Shown here one piece after another: positions 1 to 16,954 of a stretch of 64,000 nucleotides of DNA. The position numbers were made by a program, and so were the translations under genes. The first letter of the stretch is position 1, and the number at the start of each line of letters is the position of its first letter. The stretch comes from Niebla homalea (Eukaryota; Ascomycota; Lecanoromycetes; Lecanorales; Ramalinaceae). The stretch covers positions 310,001-374,000 of the forward strand of contig JAHGAU010000034.1 of assembly GCA_019925105.1 (NCBI GenBank). The letters run 5' to 3'. The notes beneath the pieces are model-generated. The model was not told the DNA's origin. It ran no database searches and worked only from the letters and a program-made list of their open reading frames with translations.

Positions 1-1630
1 GCCAGTTTCAGAGCATCCACTGGAGTCGCTTCTTTCTCACAGAGCATGACAGTAGGCTGCTTGCTATGGTCCGCCTCGTCTTTGGAGCTTTCATGAGCTG
101 GACACTGTGGCGTCTGCGCATCGGCCTGATGACGACCCCACCCCTCTTTTTCTCCTCATCATCGCCCCCAACTTGAATCATTGGATGTAGTATTTTTAGT
201 CTCCGTCTGATACCGTCGGCAAACCAGCGGGCGATGACTCAAGCTATCCTCTCCGTACTACCGTACCTACCCTCCTCTAGTCGACTGCAGGAAATCTTGG
301 GCATCTTGCCACCACAGTCATCGAAGATTCCAATACCCGCATGTGACCCATAGTCATCAACAGAATTGTACAGAGGGATCCTTGAATCCTCCCAGCATCA
401 CGCGCATGCTTCTAATTTGTCTCATCATTCCAGGCTGAAGCGATGGGGCCAAGGGTGCCACACCTCTTTGCGTTCCTGTTTCAGAGAAAGAGTCAAGCAG
501 GTTGCTGGGAGGGGGGAGGCTGAGTTCTCGTGGCTCTGTGGCTGCCTGGCTACCGAAGCGCCGCCTCACAGTGCGTCCTTCACTGCCCAAAAATGCCATA
601 CTCGGACATGCTCGCGACGCTTTGTTCGAATGATCAGCGACAGCAGCCTGGTGGGTGTTCTTTTCCAAGGCAGCATGAACCTGTGTCTATCCGAATGTCG
701 TCACGGGGCTACGGACGCCCTCATCGTAGCTATCAGGATCGTTAAGCTGCCTGAAGTTGGTATGCATTGCAGCGCCGCCTTCAAATACGTGCATAGCCTG
801 GCGATCATTAAGCCAGGAACTTCGTGACTCACTTGCCTGCTTGACCACATGTTCTTTGGATTCTGGACATGTGCACGATGGAGTGCGACAGACGCCTTTG
901 ATATCCTTGTGTCAGGCGTCTCATTTGCGTTCTCATTTCAGGAGGAAAGGACTTTGCTGGTGTCTACCTGTGCAGTCCAGCTTACTTGCTTGTGGGGACA
1001 GGATCATAATACCCCATTGGAATCTAAATTGGTGCTAATGGTCTTGTTTCTGATACTATCCTATTGGCGCACATCCTTTCAATGCTTCCAAGACATGATT
1101 GCTTTCTGATTCATGCAGGATGATACCCAAAAGGGACAGGTTTACAACATGGACAAGGATGCGGGATATTGAAGTCAAGGAGGAATAAAACTACGAATGA
1201 ACACTGAGCAGAAATTTCTACATTTATATGTCGAAAGTCATGAGAAGTGAATGGAGAATCTGAAACAGAAGCTTCGCCTCTTCCAGGCTTGATGGTACGA
1301 CAATAGGATGCTGAACCTATTGTGCTCCTTTTCACTGCAGCTCATCACCTGGCTCTTCGATCTGTATAAACTTCCTTGGCATTGAATCATCAAAGGCTTA
1401 CTTAGGCTTATTTATGCTCCCGACATCGGCAGGAATCGGAGACTTGCTGAGTCATTCTGAAGTGTGTGCTCTAGCCAATAGGCGAAGGCGGAAACGGCGG
1501 ACCAAAGGCTACAGCTCCATCCGACGGGCGACAAAAAATTGTAGCTTCGGCCAGCGTGCCCAAACAAAACATTCTTTTTCTGAAGTGTCTCGCCAAATTG
1601 GCGTGCTGTACCTCGGTCGGAGTGTCCAGA
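1..1630. other. Upstream gap, no supported gene
   Basis: Short open frames exist on both strands (the longest about 153 codons at 366-827) but none has a recognisable domain, a convincing intron structure or a biased composition. The last few hundred bases must hold the fumarase promoter and 5' leader. Confidence 0.5.
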
Positions 1631-3460
1631 ATGATTAGACGGGCAGCAAGTGCAGCTTCTCATCATCTCCATTCTATCCCTAAACATAGATCTATATCCT
1701 TGGCTACGAGACAGCTTGGTCCAGTCGCGCCCAAGTGCCCAGTCCTAAAACCCTCCAGTCGCGCATTCTATCCATTCCTCCAAACTGCAAATATGGTATG
1801 AGACCTTTCATACATATGCTTTGGATTCTGTAAAGTGCAACGGACATTGTACTCAATGCTTACCGATCAATGGCAATGCAGTCGACCCGAACAGAATCCG
1901 ACGCCTTTGGCGAAATCCAGGTCGATGCTAGCAAATACTGGGGAGCCCAGACCGAGCGCTCTCTCGAAAACTTCAAGATCAATCAGCCACAAGACCGCAT
2001 GCCTCCACCAGTCGTCCGAGCATTTGGTGTACTCAAGGGCGCCGCAGCAACCGTGAACATGAACTTCGGGCTCGGTAAGCCCATGCCATACAACCCGGAA
2101 AAGAGCAATGGCTGAAAGGAAGTCGGGTACGATGTGAAGATCCTAAGATAGGTCAAGCCATCCAACAAGCCGCCTCAGAAGTCGCCTCCCTCAAGCTCCT
2201 CGACCATTTCCCATTGGTGGTATGGCAAACCGGATCCGGCACGCAGTCCAACATGAACGCCAATGAAGTCATCTCGAACCGCGCCATTGAAATCTTAGGC
2301 GGTACCATGGGCTCCAAGAAACCCGTTCACCCCAACGACCACGTCAACATGTCCGCCTCCTCCAACGACAGCTTCCCCACCGTCATGCACATCGCTGCCG
2401 TGCTCGAGATCCAAGAATCCCTCATTCCGGCCATGCAATCCCTCCGCGACGCCCTCGACAAGAAATCCAACGAATTCGACCACATCATCAAGATCGGCCG
2501 GACCCACCTCCAAGACGCCACCCCGCTCACCCTCGGCCAAGAATTCTCGGGCTATGTCGCCCAACTCGACCGCGGCATCGAGCGCGTGCAAGCCACCCTC
2601 CCCCACCTCCGGCTCCTCGCTCAGGGCGGCACCGCAGTCGGCACGGGCATCAACACCTTCAAGGGTTTCGCCGAAGCCATCGCCGCCGAGATCAGCAACA
2701 TGACATCCGAGCGCTTCATCACCGCGCCCAACAAGTTCGAAGCACTCGCCACGCACGACGCCATCGTCGAGGCCTCCGGCGCGCTCAACACGGTCGCCTC
2801 GTCCCTCTTCAAGATCGCGCAGGATATCCGGTATCTGGGATCGGGCCCCCGGTGCGGGCTGGGCGAGCTGAAGTTGCCGGAGAATGAGCCGGGGAGCTCG
2901 ATCATGCCGGGGAAAGTCAATCCGACGCAGTGCGAGGCGCTGACGATGGTGTGTGCGCAGGTGGTGGGGAATCACACTGCGGTGACGGTGGGGGGCATGA
3001 ATGGCCAGTTCGAGTTGAACGTGTTCAAGCCCGTGTTGATCAGGAATCTGCTCCATAGTGTGAGGATCTTGAGTGATGGGATGAGGAGCTTTGAGAGGAA
3101 TCTGGTGCTCGGCATTGAGGCGGACGAGGATCGGATTGGGAAGTTGTTGCATGAGAGGTAGGCTTCCTTTTCCCCTGCCTTGCCTGTGCTTGTCCATTTG
3201 GAGAAGTGTGCTCGGCTTTTTTAGGTTTTTTTTGCTGACTTTACTTTACTCTTGTAAGCCTCATGCTGGTGACCTGCCTGAACCCGGTGATTGGATACGA
3301 CATGGCCTCCAAAGTCGCCAAGAACGCTCACAAGAAGGGTCTCTCGCTCAAGCAGAGCGCCATGGAGCTGAAGGCCCTGAGCGAGGAGGACTTTGACAAG
3401 TATGTGAGACCGGAGCTGATGCTGGGGCCCAAGGAGTACAAGTCGAATCCAAAGGTTTGA
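1631..3460 (+). CDS. FUM1: Fumarate hydratase (class II fumarase), mitochondrial precursor
   Basis: Interconverts fumarate and L-malate in the TCA cycle. Model: exons 1631-1795, 1882-2074, 2152-3157 and 3259-3460, giving 521 residues, near the usual length for a precursor. Residues 1-55 are rich in Arg, Ser, Ala and His with almost no acidic residues, as expected for a mitochondrial presequence. The catalytic core opens with [10 protein letters not shown] and [10 protein letters not shown], then [12 protein letters not shown], the conserved HPNDHVNMS region, [16 protein letters not shown], and the fumarase/aspartase signature [13 protein letters not shown]. The C-terminal exon carries [14 protein letters not shown] and the typical MLGPK end. 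Introns are 86, 77 and 101 nt with clean GT..AG borders; the second is needed because the unspliced frame stops at 2113. Two ATG codons (1870, 1876) sit at the end of intron 1, in frame with exon 2, and could start a cytosolic form. Aspartase and argininosuccinate lyase share the fold, but overall identity to fumarase is plain. Confidence 0.96.
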
Positions 3461-8906
<5,446 letters not shown>

Positions 8907-11259
8907 GTGAGGATTGGAAGCGGAAGTGGTCACCGAGGTGGGTTGGACATCTTCTGTACATAATCTGGACGAGCAAATGCCTGTGGGGAGAACTTCCATG
9001 TCCTGCAAGGTCCTCGTGTCTCGTGATGTCGTCCTCCACAATTCCTGTTGTTGCTTCCAATGGAGACAGTACTATAAACTGGACCCTTGCTATACAAGTG
9101 AAGGCAGCCAGCGCCTCCAAAGTCCAAAACACTCAGCGTTGATCCCTTAATGGGCGACCCCCTTACATCTCGCCACACAGTCCACGAACAACGCCACTAC
9201 CTACCTATCCATCCATACTCAACTCCTGTACCCGAGAAACGGGATACAGGGAAAGGGCATCGGATATTCTACATCCATTGAATGGCTGAGAGCCAACAAA
9301 ACATACGTGCAAATTAATGCATACATGCATGCAGCCCAGTTCTTTTACTGTAGCAGAAAAAACGCGGAGAAGCGGGGGATCGCCGCTATATCTCATAGCA
9401 GCGGGGGAGCGATCGATGAACCCGGTACATGGTGCGGCGAGGGTAGGGGCTGTGGTGTCCTTCCCCCCTCCCGCCCCCCCGTCCCCCGCGACGACCCCCC
9501 GGACCACCCTGACGACCTCTCTAGTATAGGCAGTGATAGCACGGCACTACTTCCCACTCCCCACACCCCCTCAGTTGCGGGGTAGGTAAATCGTTGCACG
9601 TCCTACTCCTCTCAGCAGGTCCCCAATGCGGCAGATGGAGTACATGATTCCTCGGTGTTCACCGCGGCCGGCGTTCTGGCATCTGGCGTCCCTGTCGGGG
9701 GGAGTTGGAATTGGTGGTGATATACCCCGGTGGTGCACCCACGGCATTTTTCTTCTGGCCAAACTGGGCGGGCGCTGGTCCCATGCCGTTGAATATATGT
9801 TTGATGGAGCCCCCCGCTCCACCCAGAGTGGCGAATGTCATACCGCACCACCGGGGTGGAAGGGTCCTAGTCAGCGAGCACGATGGGGTTCGTAGCGGTG
9901 GATGGAGTTGTTGCCTCAAGAGGCTTGTGCTCGCTGTAAGCGCGTGTTGTGCACGGCGCGCGTTGGTTCGGGGCCGAGGATGTTTGTTCGCGTTGGAGGG
10001 AACCCGAGGGGAGAGGAGCTGTTGTGGAATGCCGCGCACGGGTGTGGTTTGGTGAGAGAAGGCGTGGTTGGGGGGGCTTGATAGGTCGTCACCGGGCACC
10101 GAGGAATTGGAGAGTGTTGGTCGTTGGTGGGTATGGCGGCGTGGGTGCGGCATTGGTCGAGCTGGTTGCGACGCTGAGGCGGAAGAGGACGGATCAGGAG
10201 GTATGTTGGAACTGGGTGAGTTGGTCATTTTCGCGGCTGGCGAGTTGGTTGAGATGGCGGCGAGGGTGGCGGAGATATCGAGGAAGGCGAAGGATTGGAT
10301 GTGGAGGGTGAGATTGGAGATGGTGCTGGGGGAGGGGTTATGTCCGTGTGGGAGTTAAGAGTTGGGAAGGGGTTGTTGGTGGCAGGGTCGGGCTGTGTTA
10401 GTTTGATAAGGGAAGGGTTTGGCTTTCAGGAAAGGAGAGGCGGAGGAGATTTTGAGGGGGAAATTGATGGCAAGGAGTGAGGTGTGATGCATCTAGTTCG
10501 GACTGAGTTCGGACTGTGGTAGTGCTTGTCCTCAAAAGAGAGTACGAAGGATTGAATCATGTGGTTTATGGGACAATACCCGGTTGGCACATGTAGGAAG
10601 CTTGGATGGATAATGAACGCCTCAGCGAGGTGTAAGGCGACATTGAAACTAGAAACCCGGGGTCGCCAACAGCGAGTTTCATAAGCAGATCCGAGATCCA
10701 TGGAAGCAAAGATCGCTGTCGCATTTCTGAGACCTGGTTTATTCAGATAGGGTCGGTCGACGTAAGTTCCAAGGCGTAAAATGATGCTGAGACTGAGGTG
10801 CTGCTGACAATCCGAGGCTCAAGTGTGAAATCATTTTGATATAAGGCATGGCGAACTACAAAGGGGAAAAAGTCCACTCGAATTATTGTGCAATCACTTG
10901 TGTTTCCATGAACAATGACAGGGCGAAACGACTCGGAGTCTGGGCAAGAATGACGATTCACATACGCCACCCATCAAATGGCACGGAAAGCAGTGGAGCC
11001 TCAAATAATTGCATTACGTTTAATTCTGGGGCATCGAATGCTCATCGACGCAAATGCAGTAGATGGAACATTCCGAGGAGTCATTGTGATAGATGCAAAT
11101 ACGATAGAGTGTCAGCCTGTATTGCTGCGAGCGGTGCCAAGACACACTCATGGCACGTGTAGATATCATCACCTGGCCGTACATCTTATACCACCTGGGT
11201 ATTTCATGCAGATAGCACCATGCTTCCTAGATAGACCATATGCAATGCACTCAATATCC
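8907..11259. other. Long gap after SMC5, strand-asymmetric composition
   Basis: No confident gene. 9420-9560 is C-rich and 9890-10470 is G-rich on +, which opens long frames on the opposite strand without protein-like character. One possible minus-strand frame is listed separately. Confidence 0.4.
9659..10228 (-). CDS. Doubtful Pro/Ser/Arg-rich open frame, 189 codons
   Basis: The frame starts at an ATG. Its first 120 residues are low-complexity Pro/Ser/Arg/His, as expected from a C-rich strand. Only the last 60 residues look protein-like, from an internal Met through TFATLGGAGG, IKHIFNGMGPAPAQFGQ and KKNAVGAPPGYI. I recognise no family. It could be the last exon of a small spliced gene whose upstream exon I cannot place, or chance. 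Confidence 0.2.
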   Translation of the reverse strand: MTNSPSSNIPPDPSSSASASQPARPMPHPRRHTHQRPTLSNSSVPGDDLSSPPNHAFSHQTTPVRGIPQQLLSPRVPSNANKHPRPRTNARRAQHALTASTSLLRQQLHPPLRTPSCSLTRTLPPRWCGMTFATLGGAGGSIKHIFNGMGPAPAQFGQKKNAVGAPPGYITTNSNSPRQGRQMPERRPR

Positions 11260-11300
11260 ACATACATATCATCCACTCTCATGCGTCCCTACGTCTGACA
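11260..11300 (+). repeat. 3' end of a 5' LTR (copia-type element)
   Basis: This 41-bp stretch is repeated at 12107-12147 with 37 of 41 positions identical. Both copies end in TCTGACA, so the terminal dinucleotide is the CA expected of an LTR. The copy here is followed at once by a candidate primer-binding site, which fixes it as the end of the left LTR. I could not find a convincing TG start, so the LTR is left-truncated in this annotation. Confidence 0.5.
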
Positions 11301-11311
11301 GTTATGAGCCC
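11301..11311 (+). other. Candidate retrotransposon primer-binding site (half-tRNA type)
   Basis: Directly after the LTR end comes GTTATGAGCCC. This is the complement of the anticodon arm of initiator tRNA-Met (GGGCUCAUAAC). Priming from an internal half-tRNA-iMet fragment is known for Drosophila copia and yeast Ty5. The match of 11 bases was judged from remembered tRNA sequence, not by alignment. Confidence 0.45.
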
Positions 11312-11476
11312 GGTATCGCATACCACTGCAGCCACTCATTCAGCATTCAATTCAAAGACGTGATTGATCATCAAAAAGGCTCAGATCGAGTCCTCAAGGT
11401 CAACACATTACACACAAAAATCAAAAACAGAGAAGGAACCAGACAGTATTGCTTATCACTCCTTTAAAACATCAAG

Positions 11477-12112
11477 ATGAGCTTACACGAAGTCAAGCTC
11501 ATCACTTCGAAAGACTGGGACTTGTGGCTTACCGTCATCAAAGGCAAGGCCACTGGATACTATGTCTGGGAGCTTATCAACCCTGCTCTCGCAACAAAAC
11601 CAACAGGCCTAGAGAAGCCACCAAAACCAGCAAAACCCGCTGTTACAGCGGACGAAGCGATTAACACAAGGGCATTAACGGCCTACAAACTCGATTTGGC
11701 GTCATGGAAGCCAGAACTACAAGAGTGGAAAGAGCAACACACTTCTTTCACCAAAATCAACGATTTCATATTCTCAACAGTTAGCAAGGCGAACCTCGTC
11801 TACCTCGAGGACGTAGATTGCCACCCATGGAACTACCTACGTGCTCTCAAGACCAAACTCGCACCTTCAGATTCCGCACGCTCTTTGGCGGTGGAGAAAG
11901 AATACCACAAAATCATAACGGGACCTGGTTCTCGTCAAAATGTTGAAGCATGGCTCGATGAGTACACTCACGTACTCATAAAAGCCAAGAACAGCAACAT
12001 CCCTGAAGCACTCGATGAGAAACGGGCATACCGTGAGTTCGTCCATGCAATTGAAAAACAGGCTCCTATGCTAGCACAGCTTTGCGAGTTCAATTTGGAC
12101 AACCTGACATAG
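11477..12112 (+). mobile_element. Gag-like protein of a Ty1/copia retrotransposon, truncated
   Basis: An open frame of 211 codons from an ATG in the context aaacatcaagATGAGC. It begins SLHEVKLITSKDWDLWLTVIK and continues with TAYKLDLASWKPELQEWKEQ and WNYLRALKTKLAPSD, the helical Trp-rich pattern of copia gag (UBN2-like) proteins. No CCHC zinc knuckle, protease, integrase or reverse transcriptase follows: the stop codon lies inside a short copy of the LTR end (12107-12147). An internal deletion therefore joined gag directly to the 3' LTR terminus. The frame itself has no internal stop, so the insertion or the deletion product may be fairly young, or the frame may be kept. Assignment to copia rests on the gag pattern plus the primer site. 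Confidence 0.6.
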
Positions 12113-12147
12113 ATATCATCCACTCTCTTGCGTCCTCACGTCTGACA
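12107..12147 (+). repeat. 3' LTR end copy closing the deleted copia element
   Basis: Matches 11260-11300 at 37 of 41 bases and ends at the same TCTGACA. It overlaps the last codons of gag. The five bases after it (CATAG) would be the target-site copy; I did not find the partner upstream. Confidence 0.5.
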
Positions 12148-13099
12148 CATAGTCATCAGGATGGGATTTGAAGGTGTTGGCGCAGCTTGAATTTGCAGAT
12201 TTGATTCAAATAATACGAGTGCAGTACAAATGCTGATTATTTGCGTTTTGGAAGTCGAAGTATTGTAAATAGGTTCAGACTAGCCTAGCAGGTGACATCA
12301 GGGGTAGACTGCTTCAGCCATGTGACGTGGCATCCTTCGTTCTTCGATCTTCCTTGGGACCTCTGTCGAACACATTGCAATGTTGCATGCAATTATCGAT
12401 CCTTTAGAGCATGCTCCTGAATCCTACGTCGTGCGATGACCGCTCAAGACTTAATCTCGTCTAAATTGACTGTCTTCGATGCAATTGCTGCCAAAAAGCA
12501 AAGCAATCCTTTTCACAGGACTGCAGGAGGCATGTTTAGGTTGAGGGCTGTGCAATCACCGTATCGAGAAAGGACATATTTTTGGTTTCAAGCATGCACA
12601 ACAAATCTCCAAATGATTTGAAACGTTCGCGGTATATATATTTAGTCAGGGGGCCCTCGGCCAAATCCGAGACATGATATCAGGCTCGCAAAAGGATCGA
12701 CTCCTTGATGACTTCCCTCGGAATTGAGTGTCATTTGAGATGTCATGGTCCTAAATAGCCTCACTTGCATGATGTTGGGGGCTTTGCACGTATCAACCTC
12801 AACGGCTTACTATGTTGGTTTATGGTCTCAGTCCTAGGCATATTTTGTCCTTTCAGCTGAGAATTCTGGAAAGACTGAGGTGATGATGGAGCACCCTGGA
12901 ACAAGCCCGAAAGGGTCCATAGACGCTTCGTGATGCAATAACATTCCGTAGCTTGATGGTGTTGCCCCAATAGACGACCTAGACCCAATGTTGTGGTCTT
13001 TCCATGAAGCCTGACAAGCATATATGATCTCAGCGTCCCGCCCTTTACGTAGAGTACCCTGTGCAGCATCAGCAACAACGTTCTCTGAGTCCACTTACA
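12148..13099. other. Gap between copia remnant and protease pseudogene
   Basis: No supported gene. A 120-codon minus frame (12761-13123) overlaps the protease start and shows no family resemblance. Confidence 0.4.
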
Positions 13100-14561
13100 A
13101 TGCCATCTCCGAGTCCCCGGCAAGCCTTGATGACTGTTATACTGGGCTTATTGTGCCGATTCTCATTGGCTGACTCTACAATACTCACTTGTCCTGCTGT
13201 GAACTTGAAGGTATGTGCTTCTTCGCATCATCCATTTCCATTGACTCATCGTCAGACAGTATGCGTGTCCCATTCACATCGGAGACGATCCCACTCCTTT
13301 CCGTATGATATTTGATACTGGGGCTGCTGAGACGTAAGTGAGCTTCTTGCCTACTTGAAGAGCAATGAAGATAACATAGTAAGATGGGTTCATTCAAAAG
13401 TACATTCTACCGACGGATCTAGCTACAACATGGATGTCCACCAATATAGCCCACAATCACGTGCAACTGTGCGCAAGGGTAACAATGAGGCGGAGACCTA
13501 TAGGGTAAGAAATGCGCTTACCATTGCTGTCCAACTGACACAATCTTAAAGCCACTTATGCCAGCGCGGGTATTATGTCGCTGGCGAAGTCCTCACCGAC
13601 AAGATTCAACTCAATGACTTCTCCCTTGACAATGTTGCCTTTGGCGCAGCAAGCTTTGTCGAGGGTCATTGGAACAATCTAGACGGTTTGCTACGATTTG
13701 CATCTAAAAATCCAAACGCTGGTAGGCATGGCCCGCACTTGCCGTTCGTGTTCATTGCAGCTCAAAATTTTTCAGCCAAGGACCTGTCAAATCATGATCC
13801 TGTCTACCAGGAAGTTTGGAAGCAGAAGACCGTGGACGACGCATGCTTTGGCGTCGACTCATCAGACCCCAAACAAGCGCTCATCCAGATTGGAAAGAAA
13901 GATCCATCCAAGTACCAATCGGATCACGCTTGAAAGATCAATGTCGATATCACCGAGGGTCATTAGACAGCTCCAAACGTTCACTTCTACGTTCAGAATA
14001 CAGAGGCCGGTAGCGGAGCACAGAATGTTGTAATCGGTAAGCTTTTCGAGGAGATTTCTTAGGGTTGAGGTGGTGTGGATGTATGATGCTGACTACCCCC
14101 TCTTCTCAGATACTGGTGCTGGTATTGTCATACCCCAAGGTGAGTCACCGTCAGAAACCCTGCATTGACATTTCACGGCGTACCTCGCTGACCTATGGTG
14201 ATGTAGATGCGGCGGACGGCTACTGGGCCAAAGTGCCCTCAGACGCGCAAAGATCCGTAGATGGGGAATTCCAGATCAAGTGCGACACCGAATTACCAGA
14301 TCTGCACCAGTTTCGGTCAGATGATTCAACAAAGGCGAAGCTGCAGGGCAGGTATCCCAAGATCAAATATCAGGACTCTGATCACACAGCGTGTGAGTAT
14401 GCACACGCTATCTCCACTTCTGCCTGCTGACAACAATAACTTCCTAAGGGTGCAATGGCGGCATACAGGCAGGCCCGGAACCTCTTCTCGGCGGCCGATT
14501 CTTCTCCGCCCTCTACGCAGAACACTGCACCACGCATCCCAGGGGCCAGTCATCCAACTAG
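13100..14561 (+). pseudogene. Secreted pepsin-like aspartic protease (A1 family), inactivated
   Basis: Begins with a signal peptide (MPSPSPRQALMTVILGLLC, cleavage probably after FSLA). Exons that restore the family order: 13100-13210, 13260-13333, 13384-13504, 13565-14036, 14110-14139, 14207-14392 and 14449-14561, all with GT..AG introns of about 49-73 nt. They give the first catalytic motif FDTGAAETW, the glycine-rich flap region near GYYVAGEVLTDKI, the second catalytic motif VIDTGAGIVIPQ, CDTELPDLHQF and a CNGGIQAGPEPLLGG segment. Lesions: TGA at 13931-13933 and TAG at about 13964-13966, each where a Trp codon is expected (HA-W-KINVDI and EGH-W-TAPNV), and a stop after GQSSN. Splicing alternatives to bypass both stops did not keep frame. 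Both active-site Asp motifs are preserved, so decay may be recent. Confidence 0.75.
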
Positions 14562-15280
14562 GCTATCACGCCCATGAGAGTGACAGCTTCATCGTCGAAG
14601 TGGATCGCGATCTCCCCACCAACCTTGACTCAGAAGCCGAAGAAGATGGGAATCCGATAGAGACAGAGACGACGAACCGAACCCAGAAGAAGACGTACCC
14701 GATCCTGATAACCCATGGGCGGACGACCCCGACCCGGCCGCCGCTGCAGCCGTGGCGGCAGTCAGCGGGCCCTCCACCACTGCTTCAATAGCCGCTGCGA
14801 TGTCTGCGGGTATCGCTGCAGCTGCTCTGGCCATTGGGCTTGGTGTCGGGCTAGGAACCATGCACACGAACTACAACAGCACACCCCCGTCGTCTTCCAA
14901 GGCTACCGGCCCGCGCATTTTGGAATCTCACCGCTAATACTGGTTACGGGTCTGTCGTTGCAAGCGCCTCATTCTACAAGCTGCTTGATCAGGCGCAGGA
15001 TGATTTCAACAACGCCAAGGGCCCCTCCATCATCATGCCGAACCACGATATCACTGCCGACGATCTGCGATTCAGCTACGGGGTCAACAAAGGACACGAG
15101 CAGGATGCGGTGGACGCCTATGATGGTGTGCTCAGTCTGCTGCAGTGGTTTCGCGCCGCCGGGCTGCATAAACTTCTGACATGGGGCATCTACAAGGAAT
15201 CGTCGACGTGCGGGGCAGCTGTAGTGTCGGTTCATTTCGCAAATGACACAAGTCCTGCAATTTTTGAGAACGCCTGCTGA
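14562..15280 (+). pseudogene. Decayed downstream coding block with one membrane helix
   Basis: Protein-like sequence continues after the protease stop but jumps between frames: an acidic stretch (FIVEVDRDLPTNLDSEAEED), then in another frame PDPDNPWADDPD, then an Ala/Gly-rich hydrophobic helix (AAAMSAGIAAAALAIGLGVG, about 14790-14855), and finally, in a further frame, SFYKLLDQAQDDF, DLRFSYGVNKGHEQDAVDAY and LLQWFRAAGLHKLL, ending at 15280. The first part could be the acidic tail and membrane anchor of the protease (yapsin-like proteases have one); the last 110 residues look like a separate unknown domain. No function can be assigned. Confidence 0.4.
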
Positions 15281-15500
15281 TCAGCCCGGTCTGATCGATG
15301 TCTATCAGCCGTAAGAAACGGGGCGCGTTGGAAGTCCGCGATGGTAGAACCAGCTCATAAATCGTCGAGTAGAGTGCGCCATCTTCCACAAATTGCAAGC
15401 CGCAGTCGTTCGTGAGTTTTTTACCATCCGAAACCCCACAGCCTGTCTCGTAGTAATTGTAGCACCCATGCTCCCCTGCCCATTCGTGCCATAAATCCAT

Positions 15501-16954
15501 TTTGGCCAGCGCAGATCACAATCTCTTTCTTTCCTGCTCCACCCTCACGCATTGCGCCCCACAGAATTCTGCAGCCGAACCCAATTGCCCAGAAGTCCTC
15601 TCATAGGTAAGCTTCCCCCTAGGCGACCTGCCAAGCTTCATGCCTTGCCCGGCGCCACCCTTTTCTTCCTGCAGATCCGCTCCCCATCCTGGCGCTTACA
15701 TAATCGCCGAAAGTCAACGGCAACCACATCTCCCTCCCCTTTCGTACTTGTATGTCAACGTGCATCCGTGCGAGGCCTTGTGACGCTTTAATACGATATG
15801 GAAACGGTGTGTGATTCTGCGGCGCATCGAACGAGCCCAAGTGTGGGGAAGCCGAGAGTAGGAAACCGATGCGGTGGGCAAATGGCGAGGCACGTCACTG
15901 GAGGAGCTCGTGAAGGGCTTTCCAATGTAATGTCATGGTTGTCTCTGGACTGCGCTGAGGTACATCCTTGAGCACGGGGATGAAAATTGCTGAGTTGCGA
16001 CGAGATGCTGCTTGCGATGTTCGGTGGGGCCGCTGGTGGAATGCTGTGGTTGGTCGGAGGCGGCACATATTTGGTATCGCTTTCATCTCCTTCGAGCCCG
16101 ATGGTCTGTATCTTTGGAAACTCGCTGGATGCCTGGGTATTCGTTTGGATCGACAAGGCTTTCCGGTCTATTGCGACACGGAATCGTCCCCGTTGAGGTT
16201 CATTCCGCATGGATGTCCAGGTGAGGTGCGGTGCCTTGAAGCACCGCCCATATTCCCTAGGCTCATTCTGAATCCCAAGGCTTCAACGGGCTTGCTTTAT
16301 TAGATCCTTGCTCTTTTCCTCCGAAATTTCGTCCTCAGTGGAGCGCGGCTCCTTGCACGACTTGATGGGTAGAACTGTCGGCCAAATCTTTTAGTTGTGC
16401 ATTTTGGAATTTTGCTTTCGCAATGCGAGGAATGGCAGCGGCGACTGCTTTCGGACTGACGAAGTGCCAGGAGGAAAGTCTTTTGTCGTTGAGAATCGGT
16501 CGTGTGGGTTCGGGGCCGTTCGGTGTTCCACACTCTCACTTTTCGACTGCCTTCCATTCCGTTCGGACTACAGAGGGAGTAGACAACGTATGTCGAGTGA
16601 TAAGAAGGTCATGGTAAGTGGAAGTGGACGCTGATGGATTCGACATCAAAGTCTTGGCGCCACATATCACTCGGTCAAAGCTAATCTAGCGAACCAGGAC
16701 GCGTTTGTCACAAACACGAGCAAATATTGCCTCAACAAGAGCGTCACGACCACAATCTAGACCCCCTCGTACACGCCCACCCTCGAGTTAGATGATGCAA
16801 GAATCTTGGAGGTGTCTTCTTGGCCATGTTACAGTACAATGGGACATTAGAAAAAATTTCATCATTCTGTCACCTCACTGCTTTGAACCACCTATGGTTA
16901 AAAATCAAAAAAGATATTGTGTGTGTTCCAAAGATTTTGTTTTGACCATGCTAG
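15501..16954. other. Gene-free gap
   Basis: Only short overlapping frames on both strands, none with recognisable motifs. Confidence 0.4.

Noticed and set aside
366..827. 153-codon + frame near the left edge
   Set aside because: Atypical composition, no domain, and overlapped by other frames on both strands.
2295..3197. 300-codon minus-strand open frame
   Set aside because: It is the exact antisense of the fumarase coding exon; codon bias of that GC-rich exon keeps the opposite strand open.
15132..15500. 122-codon minus ATG frame with several Cys (LWHEWAGEHGCYNYYETGCG)
   Set aside because: Its first half looks like a small secreted protein, but there is no signal peptide, and its second half overlaps protein-like sequence on +. 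Too uncertain to list as a gene.
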